From: Rhizobium sullae
GTDB taxonomy: Bacteria > Pseudomonadota > Alphaproteobacteria > Rhizobiales > Rhizobiaceae
DNA: 64,000 nucleotides
Direction: 5' to 3'
Assembly (NCBI RefSeq): GCF_025200715.1
Contig: NZ_CP104143.1
Span: forward strand, 2,108,001 to 2,172,000
Made by a program: the position numbers and the translations under genes
Notes under the pieces: model-generated
Told to the model about the DNA's origin: nothing
Seen by the model: only the letters and a program-made list of their open reading frames with translations
Databases searched by the model: none
In this document: piece by piece, positions 16,877 to 26,151 of the stretch
Numbering within the stretch: position 1 is the first letter of the stretch
Layout: every line of letters starts with the position of its first letter

Positions 16877-18427
16877 ATGAACAAAGCAGAGAAAAGCGAT
16901 CAGTTCGACGTGGAAGCCCTGCGCAAGCGGGTCTCCGCGGCCAACGCAGACGGCGGCGACCAGGAAACGCCGGGACAAATCAACCCTTATGCCCGGCAGA
17001 TCGCCGAACAGTTCCGCGAGGGAACGCGTTCGCCGTCGATGGTCATCGGCCAGCTGCGCCTCTTCGAATTCGTCTCGCAATTCACAATCGGGCTGCTCGC
17101 CTTCCTGATCTGGCCCGGCGACGGTAGCGAAAGCCTTGCTGCACGCGCGGGCATGGCAGCCGCCGTGGCGGCGCTGGGCGTTGTGGCGCTGCAGCTTGCG
17201 GATACCTATTCCATTCCGGCGCTCAGAGCCCGCATTCGCCTACTGCCGCGCATCCTCAGTGCCTGGGCAGCCGCCTTTACCGGAACGGAAGTGATCTTTT
17301 CGCTCTTCCGCGATCTCCCATGGTCGCAGATAAACCTGCATATCGCCTGGTTCTCGCTTGCCTCGCTCTTCCTGCTTGGGTCGCGCTTCCTGGTCGCCTA
17401 CGGCATCCGCAACTGGGCGCGCAACGGCGTCATGGAGCGCCGCGCCGTGATCGTCGGCGGCGGCGAACCTGCCAAGGATCTGATCCGCATCCTCGAGCAA
17501 CAGGCCGACAACGACATCCGCATATGCGGCATCTTCGATGATCGGGGCGAGAAGCGCTCGCCGGTCATGGTCGCCGGCTATCCGAAGCTCGGCACGGTTG
17601 CCGAGCTGGTCGAATTCGTGCGGCTCACCCGGATCGACATGCTGATCATCGCGCTGCCGCTCAGCGCCGAGGCCCGTATCCTGCAGCTCCTGAAGAAACT
17701 CTGGATCCTGCCGGTCGACATTCGCCTTGCTGCCCATGCCAACCGGCTGCGGTTCCGGCCGCGTGCCTATTCCCACGTCGGCTCCGTGCCGATGCTCGAC
17801 ATTTTCAAGAAGCCGATCCGCGATTGGGATTCCGTCGCCAAGCGCGGCTTCGACATCTTCTTCGCATCGCTTGCCCTTGCCCTGCTCTGGCCGGTGATGA
17901 TCCTCACCGCCATCGCAATCAAGCTGACGTCCAAGGGGCCTGTCTTCTTCATGCAGAAGCGGCATGGCTTCAATAACGAGGTCATTAACGTCTTCAAGTT
18001 CCGCTCGATGTACACCAGCATGAGCGATTACAACGCCAAGACAGTGGTGACCAAGGGCGATCCCCGCGTGACGCCGGTCGGCCGCTTCATCCGCAAATCC
18101 TCGATCGATGAATTGCCGCAACTATTCAATGTGCTAAAGGGCGATCTGTCGCTCGTCGGTCCCCGGCCTCACGCCGTCCTGGCGCAGACGAAGGATCGCG
18201 CCTGGGGCGATATCGTGGAAGGCTATTTCGCACGCCATCGCGTCAAGCCCGGCGTGACCGGCTGGGCGCAGATCAACGGCTGGCGCGGCGAGATCGACAA
18301 TGACGACAAGATCAAATTCCGCACGGCCTACGACCTCTACTATATCGAGAACTGGTCGCTCTGGTTCGATCTCAAGATATTGTTCCTGACGCCGATCCGG
18401 CTGCTCAACACGGAAAACGCCTATTGA
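16877..18427 (+). CDS. Polyprenyl-phosphate glycose-1-phosphate transferase (WcaJ-like)
   Basis: The 516-residue membrane protein has four to five N-terminal transmembrane helices and a Rossmann-like CoA_binding_3 domain (RRAVIVGGGEPAKDL). It ends in a complete bacterial sugar-transferase domain with KRGFDIFFASLALALLWPVM, VFKFRSMY, SSIDELPQLFNVLKGDLSL and VGPRPHA. It moves a hexose-1-phosphate from a nucleotide sugar to undecaprenyl phosphate, which is the committed step of repeat-unit assembly. The stop overlaps the TTG start of the next gene by 4 bp, so translation is coupled. In Agrobacterium a WcaJ-like enzyme (UppE) starts unipolar polysaccharide synthesis. Confidence 0.9.
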   Translation: MNKAEKSDQFDVEALRKRVSAANADGGDQETPGQINPYARQIAEQFREGTRSPSMVIGQLRLFEFVSQFTIGLLAFLIWPGDGSESLAARAGMAAAVAALGVVALQLADTYSIPALRARIRLLPRILSAWAAAFTGTEVIFSLFRDLPWSQINLHIAWFSLASLFLLGSRFLVAYGIRNWARNGVMERRAVIVGGGEPAKDLIRILEQQADNDIRICGIFDDRGEKRSPVMVAGYPKLGTVAELVEFVRLTRIDMLIIALPLSAEARILQLLKKLWILPVDIRLAAHANRLRFRPRAYSHVGSVPMLDIFKKPIRDWDSVAKRGFDIFFASLALALLWPVMILTAIAIKLTSKGPVFFMQKRHGFNNEVINVFKFRSMYTSMSDYNAKTVVTKGDPRVTPVGRFIRKSSIDELPQLFNVLKGDLSLVGPRPHAVLAQTKDRAWGDIVEGYFARHRVKPGVTGWAQINGWRGEIDNDDKIKFRTAYDLYYIENWSLWFDLKILFLTPIRLLNTENAY

Positions 18428-19668
18428 GCGCGGTCGAGGCGACACAGTTCCGCGTCGCCCAGCCGCAGCGCGCCGCACTGCGCCTCATTGGCTCGGCGAT
18501 GGTCGCCTTCGGCGTCTTCCTCGCCGGCTTCGTGATTAATGAGCCCGCGCCTTACGAACTGTGGATGGCGGGGCTTGTCGGTATCTGGTTCATCCTCGGC
18601 CTTCGCATCTCGCGCTACACCGCGGTGCTTCTGACCCTACTCCTCACCTTCAATGTCGGCGGCATGCTGTCGCTAACCCAAATGAAGGATATGACCGGCG
18701 GGCCGATGTATGTCGCTGTCTCGACCTTCCTGGCCCTGACCTCGGTGTTCTATGCGGCAATCATCGAAGACAGCGCCAAACGGCTGCCGCTGATGTTCAA
18801 TGCCTGGGTCTTTGCCGCCGTCATCACCTCGTTGCTCGGTATCCTCGGCTATTTCCATGCCTTTCCCGGCGCCGAAGTCTTCACGCTCTACGACCGTGCG
18901 AAGGGCGCATTCCAGGATCCGAACGTCTTCGGGCCGTTCCTCGTCGCCCCTTCCCTCTACCTCATCCATGGCATTCTGACGCGCGACCTGAAGACCTCGC
19001 CGTTGCGCGCCGCCGCACTGCTGATCCTAGCGCTCGGCGTGTTCCTGTCCTTCTCGCGCGCCGCCTGGGGTCTCTTCCTGCTCGCCGTCGCGCTGCTCAT
19101 ATTCATGATGCTGCTGAAGGAGCGAAGCGGCGCCTTCCGGCTGCGCATCCTCGTCCTCTCGCTGATGGCGATGGTCCTGATGGTCTCAGCGCTTTTGATC
19201 GCCCTGCAGTTTCCGCAGGTCAGCGATCTTTTCAGCGCACGCGCGCAACTCGTCCAGGAATATGACGGCGCCTATCTCGGCCGTTTCGACCGCCACCGCA
19301 TCGGCTTCCAGATGATGATGGAAAGGCCGCTCGGCATCGGGCCGATGGTGTTCGGCACGATCTTTCCGGAAGACGAGCACAATATCTGGCTGAAGACGCT
19401 GACAACCTATGGCTGGCTCGGCTTCGTCTCCTACGTGTCGATGCTCGTGTGGACGCTTTGCCTTGGCTTCAAGAGCCTCCTCAGGGACCGGCCATGGCAG
19501 CCTTACCTGATGATCGCCTGGATCTGCATCATCGGCCATGCGGCGGTCGGCAACGTCATCGACATCGACCATTGGCGGCATGTCTATCTTCTCCTCGGCA
19601 TCGTCTGGGGATGCGCTGCGCTCGAACACCGCCACCGACAGAATTTCACGGCCCCGGGCGCAGCCTAA
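18424..19668 (+). CDS. O-antigen ligase/polymerase-family membrane protein (Wzy/WaaL-like)
   Basis: The 414-residue protein has about eleven transmembrane helices. A Wzy_C/O-antigen ligase signature occurs in the second half: FSRAAWGLFLLA, then RFDRHRIGFQMMMERPLGIG, then EDEHNIWLKTLTTYGWLGF. The last stretch contains the conserved His of this family. It could polymerise the repeat unit or ligate the polymer to a carrier; with a Wzz-like gene in the cluster, polymerase is favoured. It starts with TTG at 18424, inside the TTGA that also holds the stop of the upstream gene. It is the last gene of the cluster. Confidence 0.83.
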   Translation: MSAVEATQFRVAQPQRAALRLIGSAMVAFGVFLAGFVINEPAPYELWMAGLVGIWFILGLRISRYTAVLLTLLLTFNVGGMLSLTQMKDMTGGPMYVAVSTFLALTSVFYAAIIEDSAKRLPLMFNAWVFAAVITSLLGILGYFHAFPGAEVFTLYDRAKGAFQDPNVFGPFLVAPSLYLIHGILTRDLKTSPLRAAALLILALGVFLSFSRAAWGLFLLAVALLIFMMLLKERSGAFRLRILVLSLMAMVLMVSALLIALQFPQVSDLFSARAQLVQEYDGAYLGRFDRHRIGFQMMMERPLGIGPMVFGTIFPEDEHNIWLKTLTTYGWLGFVSYVSMLVWTLCLGFKSLLRDRPWQPYLMIAWICIIGHAAVGNVIDIDHWRHVYLLLGIVWGCAALEHRHRQNFTAPGAA

Positions 19669-19707
19669 ATACTTGAGAACGGCGGCATTCGCGCTAAACT
19701 TCCAAAC

Positions 19708-20001
19708 ATGATCACAGGAATGCAGATACGCGGCGCGCGCGCCATGACCGGGATGAGCATCGATGAGCTTGCCGCTGCGTCTGGCCTGACGCCGGAAGCG
19801 ATAGAGGCACTCGAAGACGGCGACGGGACGGGCGAGCCCCGCGCCTTTCTGGCCGCCAAGCACGCGCTGGAAGCAGCCGGCGTGATCTTCATCGCAAGCG
19901 GCAATCAGGACGAAGGCGGTCCCGGCGTGCGGCTGCGGGCGCGCACGTCAAGCGACGATGGCATCCGCCCCGAAAACCTCAACGCCGCCAACGACGATTG
20001 A
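19708..20001 (+). CDS. Small XRE-like helix-turn-helix protein
   Basis: The 97-residue protein has one helix-turn-helix (ARAMTGMSIDELAAASGLTP, residues about 10-29) followed by EAIEALEDGDG, like the cro/C1 fold. An acidic, probably disordered tail of about 35 residues ends NAANDD. It begins 39 bp after the polymerase gene and may be in the same transcript or have its own promoter. Its target is unknown. No partner toxin gene is adjacent, so it need not be an antitoxin. Confidence 0.7.
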   Translation: MITGMQIRGARAMTGMSIDELAAASGLTPEAIEALEDGDGTGEPRAFLAAKHALEAAGVIFIASGNQDEGGPGVRLRARTSSDDGIRPENLNAANDD

Positions 20002-20035
20002 TAGTTGCCGCATTTCCGTCGATGAGAAGTGAGGG

Positions 20036-20248
20036 CTAGAGATAAGCCTGCGCAAGCGCGGCGAGTTTTGTGCTGTCCTTGGCGCCCTGGCGATAGAGCT
20101 GGATGATCAGCGCGCCGAGATGTTCGGCTTCGGGCGTGTTACGGCTCAGCCCCCTCGCCTCGCAGACAATATCGAGCACTCCGGAAATCACATCCAGATC
20201 CTCCGAAAAGAGCGGCAAATCACGGGGATGAAAAGGTGTATTGAGCAT
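20036..20248 (-). CDS. Small conserved-looking protein of unknown function
   Basis: The frame from ATG 20248 gives 70 residues, MLNTPFHPRDLPLFSEDLDV onward, then SRNTPEAEHLGALIIQLYRQ. It is helical, acidic and without a signal peptide. Similar small proteins annotated only as hypothetical occur in Rhizobium genomes, as I recall. A longer frame to 20305 is open, but its extra residues look unlike coding sequence. No strong ribosome site is visible upstream of the ATG, so expression is uncertain. Confidence 0.5.
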   Translation of the reverse strand: MLNTPFHPRDLPLFSEDLDVISGVLDIVCEARGLSRNTPEAEHLGALIIQLYRQGAKDSTKLAALAQAYL

Positions 20249-20567
20249 CGAGCCGCACTTCCCATGAGGGCGAAAGCACAACCGCATCATTCGCCAGCCG
20301 CCCATCCATGGCCGACGATATAGACAGTATGCACGCCGATTTCCGGCTTGGCAACTGGAACAAATGTCTCGAGGTTCGAGGTGGGTTGTTGGCGTGACGG
20401 CACTTGTGCTCGCACCCCCCTGACTGCCGTTTGCCTACTTTATTTCGCACGCCAATCGAGCTTATGCTTTCCTGCATAAAGCAGAGCACCATCTACCGTT
20501 GCGCGCGAAAGACGCGCAACATTGAAAACGTTACGCCGTTACGCGGCAAAACATTTGAAGGCCGGCA
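20249..20567. other. Intergenic region with a GC-rich hairpin
   Basis: These 319 bp contain no gene I can support. TTGCGCG (20499-20505) pairs with CGCGCAA (20513-20519) around a 7-nt loop, about 50 bp before the lipoprotein gene. A second weaker inverted repeat (CTTATGC with GCATAAAG) lies at 20461-20481. Either could be an operator or a leader hairpin. Confidence 0.4.
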
Positions 20568-20834
20568 ATGATGAAAATTCGGTGGACGATTTTGGTGGCT
20601 GCACTCGCGTTATCTGGCTGCTCCAGCGGCTCCGAAGGAATTGAGCCGATACGCGGGAGCATCACATATGGCGGCCAGCCACAGGCCCGACTTAGCAAAT
20701 CGCCGCCCGGCTCCGTTCTTCCCCACCAGTTTATCGACCCGACCGGCCGATGGGTGGAGGAGACCTACATCATTCAGGCAGACAGAAGCCTCAAGCTCGT
20801 CAGACGACGTGATGTGGTCGACAGCGCCGACTGA
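20568..20834 (+). CDS. Small lipoprotein of unknown function
   Basis: The 88-residue product starts MMKIRWTILVAALALSGCSS, a classic lipoprotein signal with lipobox LSGC and the lipidated Cys near residue 18. The mature part of about 70 residues has no recognisable domain and ends with a charged YIIQADRSLKLVRRRDVVD segment. The tandem ATGs at 20568 and 20571 are equivalent starts. It is followed by a GC-rich terminator-like hairpin. Confidence 0.65.
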   Translation: MMKIRWTILVAALALSGCSSGSEGIEPIRGSITYGGQPQARLSKSPPGSVLPHQFIDPTGRWVEETYIIQADRSLKLVRRRDVVDSAD

Positions 20835-20850
20835 GCAGCCAGTGATCCTC

Positions 20851-20889
20851 AAGGAAGGGCCGGCCCCCGCAGGAAGCCGGCCTCCTTTT
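20851..20889. terminator. Probable terminator between convergent small genes
   Basis: AAGGAAGGGCCGGC (20851-20864) pairs, with small mismatches, with GCCGGCCTCCTT (20876-20887), and the plus strand then reads TTTTC. It lies after the lipoprotein gene and just after the 3' end of the convergent secreted protein gene at 20903. It could work in both directions. Confidence 0.6.
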
Positions 20890-20902
20890 CGACAGCGCCC
20901 CG

Positions 20903-21211
20903 TTACTTGTTGCCGCACAATTCAGCCGTATCAGTCTGGTCGTCACCGCGGCCAGGAGAGGTCCGTGCCTTGTCGTACGCAGAGCAATTGCTTTCCATGG
21001 AGCCACCTGGCGTCGTGGTTATGCTGCCGGTTGGATTGGGATCAACCCTGGCAGGCGGATTGTTATCTTGGCCAAAGGGGTAGTCTTCCGCTTCGGGCAC
21101 CATTGGCGGCGAAGTCGTTGAGCCGGCCGGGGCGCCCTGGCTCTGGGCATAGGAAACCGATGTTGCCATGCCAAGGGCCAAAATCGATGCTGCTAAAAGT
21201 TTCATACGCAT
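20903..21211 (-). CDS. Small secreted, proline- and threonine-rich protein
   Basis: The 102-residue protein has a signal peptide (MRMKLLAASILALGMATSVS, cleavage after AYA or AQS near residue 23). A low-complexity mature part with TTSPPMVPEAEDY, GSITTTPGGSM and two cysteines follows. The GSITT motif resembles the PTGSI segments often found in short exported rhizobial proteins, including the one at 22472. The ATG at 21211 follows GGAGG with a 5-bp gap, which supports this start. Function is unknown. The tRNA-Pro gene lies about 180 bp upstream. Confidence 0.65.
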   Translation of the reverse strand: MRMKLLAASILALGMATSVSYAQSQGAPAGSTTSPPMVPEAEDYPFGQDNNPPARVDPNPTGSITTTPGGSMESNCSAYDKARTSPGRGDDQTDTAELCGNK

Positions 21212-21392
21212 AGGGTCCTCCAGTGTTGCGTGGGTGACGGAGGCTAACCCTGAGGGGGACGGACTTGTTCCGGAAAAAACCGGCATAACGCGATAACAGA
21301 TCATCACGGTTTCGCGAGCGGCCGGTTTTCTTCCGGCTTTGCTCCATGACGAGGTCATGGTCAAGTTTTGACTGAGATTTCAAGGGGATAAA

Positions 21393-21469
<77 letters not shown>

Positions 21470-21560
21470 ACCTGCCGAAACGGCTTGTTTCGTTTAGTTT
21501 TTCGCGGCGTCCAATGCAAGCGGAAAAAGCCGTTCTCCGCGCAAAAAGCCGATATCCCAC

Positions 21561-22226
21561 TCAGGCTCCGACGATTCCGATTCCGCTGCCGCCGATTGTC
21601 TTCACGGTCCATGCCTCGTAGTCCGCGATCGAGAAATGCGGCGTTTCGAAGGGTGTGGCATGTGTTGCGGTAATGACGGTGACATCGGCTCCTGCACCTT
21701 CTCCTGCAAGTATGCCCGCAACCGCATCTTCGAAGACCAGGCAGCGCTTTGGATCGACTCCCAGGCGGCTGGCGCCGAGCAGATAGCATTCCGGGCTGGG
21801 TTTGCCTGCCGAAACCTCCTCGCCGGTGACGATGACCTTCGGCATCGGGATGCCGGCGGCAGCCATGCGGCGCTTGGCGAGTTCGATCGGGGCCGACGTG
21901 ACAATCGCCCACCTATCGAAGGGAATGTTGTTTAGAAAGCGGATTGCGCCGGGGATCTGTATGATGCCTTCGACATCTTCCATTTCCTCGGCCAGCAGCT
22001 TATCCGCCTCGTATTTCGGATCCACACCGGGGAGCGCCAGCTGACGGATGACGTCGCTGGCGCGGATGCCGTGTATCGTCTTCAGGAAGACTTCCGGCTC
22101 GAGGCCGTGATCCTTTGCCCATTCGCTCCATACGCGCTCGACGACCGCTATGGAGTTGAGCAGCGTGCCATCCATGTCGAAGAGGAACGCATCATAGGCT
22201 TTGCCGGGTACATTGGGAGAAGACAC
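21561..22226 (-). CDS. HAD-superfamily sugar-phosphate phosphatase-like hydrolase
   Basis: The 221-residue protein has the four HAD motifs: the nucleophile FLFDMDGTLL near the N-terminus, VTSAP (motif II), the lysine in SAGKPSPECYL (motif III) and VFEDAVAG (motif IV). The small helical cap after motif I puts it with the beta-phosphoglucomutase/sugar phosphatase branch (like YfbT or DOG phosphatases). It probably dephosphorylates a small sugar phosphate. The start is GTG 22226. It lies about 90 bp from the tRNA-Pro gene and in the same direction. Confidence 0.87.
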   Translation of the reverse strand: MSSPNVPGKAYDAFLFDMDGTLLNSIAVVERVWSEWAKDHGLEPEVFLKTIHGIRASDVIRQLALPGVDPKYEADKLLAEEMEDVEGIIQIPGAIRFLNNIPFDRWAIVTSAPIELAKRRMAAAGIPMPKVIVTGEEVSAGKPSPECYLLGASRLGVDPKRCLVFEDAVAGILAGEGAGADVTVITATHATPFETPHFSIADYEAWTVKTIGGSGIGIVGA

Positions 22227-22471
22227 AGGGAATTCCTTGCGAAATGGACTTTGGAAGCAGAAAGGCGGACGCAGATCAGGATTGTCCCTTCTGTTTCTCC
22301 TGACGGTTCTCGTCGCACGAGTCCGCTCATGCGATCCTCTCTACACAGATGCCGGCAGCTTTGCCAAGGTCAGTGCAGAGGCAGCAGCAGGCGGCGGTGA
22401 CCTTTTCCGGAACAACGGACCCGTGGGGGCGTTTTTTTATCAAGGCTGGGTAAGGAAAGGAGGTTTGTCCT

Positions 22472-22786
22472 ATGCGCAAGACCATGCTGGCCACGACCGC
22501 CGCCGTGCTGACGGCCTGCTCCGCTGCCTTCGCGCAGGGTACGGTTGTCATCGACCCCGCCCCTACGGGTTCCATCGTGTTGCCGGGCGAAGTTCGCACC
22601 TATGTGATGGAGCAGCAGGTGCCTTCTGTCGTCTATGAGGGCGATGTCGTCGTCGGAACGACACTTCCGGAAACGGTCGAAATCCATGAGGTCCCGAATG
22701 TCGACGGCTATGCTTATACCGTCGTCAACAATCGCAGAGTGATCGTCGAACCTCAGACGCACCGCGTCATTGAAATCCTCGAGTGA
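22472..22786 (+). CDS. DUF1236-like small exported protein
   Basis: The 104-residue protein has a signal peptide (MRKTMLATTAAVLTACSAAF, ending AFA) and a mature part with LPGEVRTYVMEQQVPSVVYE, then a C-terminal YTVVNNRRVIVEPQTHRVIE. This last stretch is the core of DUF1236, a family of short periplasmic proteins in rhizobia with no known activity. A strong AAGGAGG site precedes the ATG. It appears to be a single-gene unit; the convergent merR-like gene ends 55 bp later. Confidence 0.78.
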   Translation: MRKTMLATTAAVLTACSAAFAQGTVVIDPAPTGSIVLPGEVRTYVMEQQVPSVVYEGDVVVGTTLPETVEIHEVPNVDGYAYTVVNNRRVIVEPQTHRVIEILE

Positions 22787-22840
22787 TCGGATCAGGCGTG
22801 AATCCGCCCGCTCGCGGAGGCGAGGCTCGAACGCAATCTT

Positions 22841-23377
22841 CTACCGCACTTGATCCAGGAGGCGCTTGCATTCCAGAAGATCGTAGAGCGCCTCCTGCAG
22901 AAGTGCCCTGTCCTCCTTGCTGACGCTCGATTTGCCGATCGAGACTTCCGCCTGATCGTCGTCGCCGGCAACGAAATTGAAGAAGCGGCGGGTAATCGGC
23001 GGCTTGGCGCGGCCGACCAATTGATCCTCCTCCGCAATGCCGACGCGCGGCTCACCCGGAGCGCTGTCCCTGCCACCCGAGGCAAGTGCCTCGACGCTGG
23101 CAAGATCACCCTGCGCAACAGCGACGACGAACTTGTTGCCGTTGGTCTTCAAGAGCTTCTGAACGCCCTTGATCGTATAGCCGTGGTCGTAAAGAAGATG
23201 CCGGATGCCCTTCAGCAGATCCACGTCTTCCGGCCGGTAATAGCGGCGCCCGCCGCCCCTCTTCATCGGCTTTATCTGCGGAAAGCGTGTTTCCCAGAAA
23301 CGCAGAACGTGTTGCGGCAGATCGAGGTCGTCAGCGACTTCGCTGATTGTTCGGAAAGCATCGGGGCTCTTGTCCAA
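22841..23377 (-). CDS. MerR-family transcriptional regulator
   Basis: The 178-residue protein has an N-terminal MerR winged helix ([20 protein letters not shown], residues about 8-27). The family hallmarks [11 protein letters not shown] and [19 protein letters not shown] follow. The C-terminal part is acidic and lacks metal-binding cysteines, so it is not a metal sensor. The start appears to be TTG 23377 ([11 protein letters not shown]). It follows ihfA with 181 bp between, an arrangement I recall from other rhizobia downstream of plsX-fabH-ihfA. The target is unknown. Confidence 0.85.
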   Translation of the reverse strand: MDKSPDAFRTISEVADDLDLPQHVLRFWETRFPQIKPMKRGGGRRYYRPEDVDLLKGIRHLLYDHGYTIKGVQKLLKTNGNKFVVAVAQGDLASVEALASGGRDSAPGEPRVGIAEEDQLVGRAKPPITRRFFNFVAGDDDQAEVSIGKSSVSKEDRALLQEALYDLLECKRLLDQVR

Positions 23378-23558
23378 GGTCGTACTCCCTACGCGATCAC
23401 CGGCGGCGGTTCAAACCGCGACTCATCATATTTCAACGGTTTGCGGCGTCGAATTCAAGTCACGTCTTCGCATAGCCCACAAGTCGGAAGCGCGATTGAA
23501 GAAAAAATGATCGGGAGATAGCAATCAGGGACAGGTGCAAACCTATCTCTTTGCATCC

Positions 23559-23897
23559 TTACATGGCCGGATTTGCGGGCTTCTGCTTGACCTTGCGCAG
23601 CGTATGCGCCTTGAGAATACGGGTCTTCAGGACATTCGAAGCCTTGAAGGTCATTACCCGACGGGGCGAGATCGGCACTTCTTCGCCCGTCTTGGGATTG
23701 CGGCCGATGCGCTCGTTCTTATCGCGGACCTGGAAGGTGGCGAAGGAGGAAAGCTTGACGGTTTCGCCACGGACGATCGCATTGCAGATTTCGTCGAGCA
23801 CGGTCTCTACGAGTTCGGCAGATTCGGTCCTGGAGAGACCGACCTTCCGGAAAACCGATTCCGCCAGGTCTGCTCGCGTCACTGTCTTTCCGGTCAT
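23559..23897 (-). CDS. ihfA: Integration host factor subunit alpha
   Basis: The 112-residue product is a DNABII protein. [20 protein letters not shown] and the DNA-binding arm core [18 protein letters not shown] are diagnostic, and the arm proline within NPKTGE intercalates into DNA. A lysine-rich tail ([13 protein letters not shown]) makes it somewhat longer than the Escherichia coli protein. As a dimer with IHF-beta it bends DNA at promoters and recombination sites. fabH lies about 110 bp upstream on the same strand, and a merR-type gene lies downstream. Confidence 0.95.
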   Translation of the reverse strand: MTGKTVTRADLAESVFRKVGLSRTESAELVETVLDEICNAIVRGETVKLSSFATFQVRDKNERIGRNPKTGEEVPISPRRVMTFKASNVLKTRILKAHTLRKVKQKPANPAM

Positions 23898-24008
23898 GGT
23901 CTCCCCGCCAATTCTACAAAATATTTTTTAAAAGCGAGCAAAGACTATTTGTCTTGCGCCTTACGGTCAAGCTCTTGTTCGTCGCCAGTTTTTTGCGATT
24001 CTTCGCCG

Positions 24009-24980
24009 TCACCAGCGCAGCAGCATGGCACCCCAGGTGAAGCCGCCGCCCATCGCCTCCAGCATCACCAGATCGCCCTTCTTGATGCGTCCGTCGCCTG
24101 CGGCAGTGGCAAGTGCGAGCGGGATCGAGGCGGCTGATGTGTTGCCGTGCAGGTCGACGGTGATGACGACCTTCTCGGGAGCGATATGCAGCTTCTTGGC
24201 GGAGCCGTCGATGATACGGCGGTTCGCCTGGTGCGGCACGAGCCAGTCGAGGTCTTCGGCGGTCGTTCCCGTCGAATCGAACGCGGCCTGGATCACGTCG
24301 GTGATCATGCCGACGGCATATTTGAAGACCTCGCGGCCTTCCATGCGCAGCTTGCCGACGGTGCCGGTGGTGGACGGGCCGCCATCGACGAAGAGTTTCT
24401 CCTTGTGCGATCCATCGGAGCGAAGATGCGCCGTCAGGATGCCGCGGTCAGCCGTCGTTCCTTCACCTTCGGCAGCCTCGAGCACAATCGCGCCGGCACC
24501 GTCGCCGAAGAGCACGCAGGTCGTGCGGTCGTTCCAATCAAGGATGCGGGAGAAGGTTTCCGCGCCGATCACGAGGGCACGCTTGGCAAGGCCGCCGCGG
24601 ATATAGGCGTCCGCCGTCGTCACGGCATAGACGAAACCGGTGCAGACGGCCTGAACGTCGAAAGCAAAGCCGTGGTGCATGCCGAGGCGGTTCTGAATAT
24701 TGACCGCCGTCGCCGGGAAGGTGTTGTCGGGCGTTGAGGTGGCGCAGATGATGAGATCGATATCGGCAGACGTCAGGCCGGCCTTGTCGAGCGCCGCACG
24801 CGCAGCCTGCTCGCCGAGCGAGGACGTCGTTTCGCCGTCGCCTGCGATGTATCGCTGGCGGATGCCGGTGCGCTGGACGATCCACTCGTCCGACGTATCG
24901 ACGACATCTTCCATCTCGCGATTGGTCATTACGCGCTTCGGGAGTGCGGCTCCGAACCCGCGAACCACTGAACGGATCAT
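24009..24980 (-). CDS. fabH: Beta-ketoacyl-ACP synthase III
   Basis: The 323-residue protein shows the FabH triad: Cys in [11 protein letters not shown] (near residue 112), His in VPHQANRRI and Asn in [13 protein letters not shown]. It condenses acetyl-CoA with malonyl-ACP to start fatty acid synthesis. I place the start at ATG 24980 ([20 protein letters not shown]), matching family length; an open frame continues 20 codons upstream into the plsX end. It lies 19 bp downstream of plsX and is surely co-transcribed with it. Confidence 0.96.
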   Translation of the reverse strand: MIRSVVRGFGAALPKRVMTNREMEDVVDTSDEWIVQRTGIRQRYIAGDGETTSSLGEQAARAALDKAGLTSADIDLIICATSTPDNTFPATAVNIQNRLGMHHGFAFDVQAVCTGFVYAVTTADAYIRGGLAKRALVIGAETFSRILDWNDRTTCVLFGDGAGAIVLEAAEGEGTTADRGILTAHLRSDGSHKEKLFVDGGPSTTGTVGKLRMEGREVFKYAVGMITDVIQAAFDSTGTTAEDLDWLVPHQANRRIIDGSAKKLHIAPEKVVITVDLHGNTSAASIPLALATAAGDGRIKKGDLVMLEAMGGGFTWGAMLLRW

Positions 24981-24999
24981 TCTGCTAAAACCCTGTCGC

Positions 25000-26046
25000 T
25001 CATGCAGCTTCCGGCCCCATCGGGGGCAGCCGCTTGGCATGATATTTCTTGAGATCGTTTTCTATTTTCTGATTAAGGCCATTCTTGGCCATGTCATAGC
25101 CGACCTCGATGGCTGCGGCGATGCCGTCTGCATCGGCGCCGCCATGGCTCTTGATGACGATGCCGTTGAGACCAAGGAATACGCCGCCATTGACCTTGCT
25201 AGGGTCCATCTTTTCGCGAAGCATGTCGAAGGCGCTCTTGGCGAAGAGATAGCCGATCCTAGCAAGTAGCGTGCGCGACATCGCGGCACGCAGGTATTCG
25301 GCGATCTGCTTTGCCGTACCTTCTGCCGCCTTCAGGGCGATATTGCCCGAGAAACCTTCGGTCACGACGACATCGACGGTGCCCTTGCCGATGTCATTGC
25401 CTTCGACGAAACCGGAATATTCGAGCGAATCGATATGGGCCTCGCGAAGCAGCCGGCCTGCCTCCTTGACCTCCTCCTGGCCCTTCACCTCTTCGACGCC
25501 GACGTTCAGCAAGCCCACCGTCGGACGTTCGAGTTCGAAAAGCGCGCGCGCCATCGCACCGCCCATCAGAGCGAAATCCATCAACTGCTGAGAATCAGCG
25601 CCGATCGTGGCGCCGACATCGAGAACGATGCTCTCGCCCCGAAGCGTCGGCCAGATGGCCGCAATCGCCGGGCGCTCGATATTGGCCATCGTGCGCAGAC
25701 AGAACTTTGCCATGGCCATCAGCGCGCCGGTATTTCCCGCGGAAACGGCGACATCGGCGTCGCCCTTCTTCACGGCCTCGATGGAGCGCCACATGGTGGA
25801 AACATAGCGGCCGCGGCGCAGCGCCTGGCTCGGCTTCTCGTCCATGCGAACGGCAAGTTCGCAATCGTGGAAGACAGACTTTTCCCTGACCTTCGGAAAC
25901 TTGGCGAGAACCGGATCGCACTGCTCTTTCAGTCCAAAAAAGACGAAGGAGATATCCGGATGCCTTTCCAAAGCTTTCGCGGCACCGGGGATGACAACTT
26001 GGGGACCAAAGTCGCCACCCATGAGGTCGAGAGATATTCTTATCAC
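25000..26046 (-). CDS. plsX: Phosphate acyltransferase PlsX
   Basis: The 348-residue protein begins [20 protein letters not shown], the PlsX signature. It continues with [16 protein letters not shown] and [20 protein letters not shown], which line the active site. It forms acyl-phosphate from acyl-ACP at the membrane for phospholipid synthesis. It stands before fabH on the minus strand, and the DUF177 protein gene lies about 105 bp upstream, the usual order in alphaproteobacteria (here without rpmF between). Confidence 0.96.
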   Translation of the reverse strand: MIRISLDLMGGDFGPQVVIPGAAKALERHPDISFVFFGLKEQCDPVLAKFPKVREKSVFHDCELAVRMDEKPSQALRRGRYVSTMWRSIEAVKKGDADVAVSAGNTGALMAMAKFCLRTMANIERPAIAAIWPTLRGESIVLDVGATIGADSQQLMDFALMGGAMARALFELERPTVGLLNVGVEEVKGQEEVKEAGRLLREAHIDSLEYSGFVEGNDIGKGTVDVVVTEGFSGNIALKAAEGTAKQIAEYLRAAMSRTLLARIGYLFAKSAFDMLREKMDPSKVNGGVFLGLNGIVIKSHGGADADGIAAAIEVGYDMAKNGLNQKIENDLKKYHAKRLPPMGPEAA

Positions 26047-26151
26047 GCGTCCCTGATCCTTTTCTTTCGCCTGAGGGGAGCGAAAATTTCGGCCAAAATA
26101 CCGGTTTTCCTATCGCTTACAACTGAATTGTATCAAATACTCAACGGGTTT

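Noticed and set aside
19708..20248. XRE-like protein and the 70-residue protein as a toxin-antitoxin pair.
   Set aside because: They are on opposite strands, end to end, and the small protein resembles no toxin.
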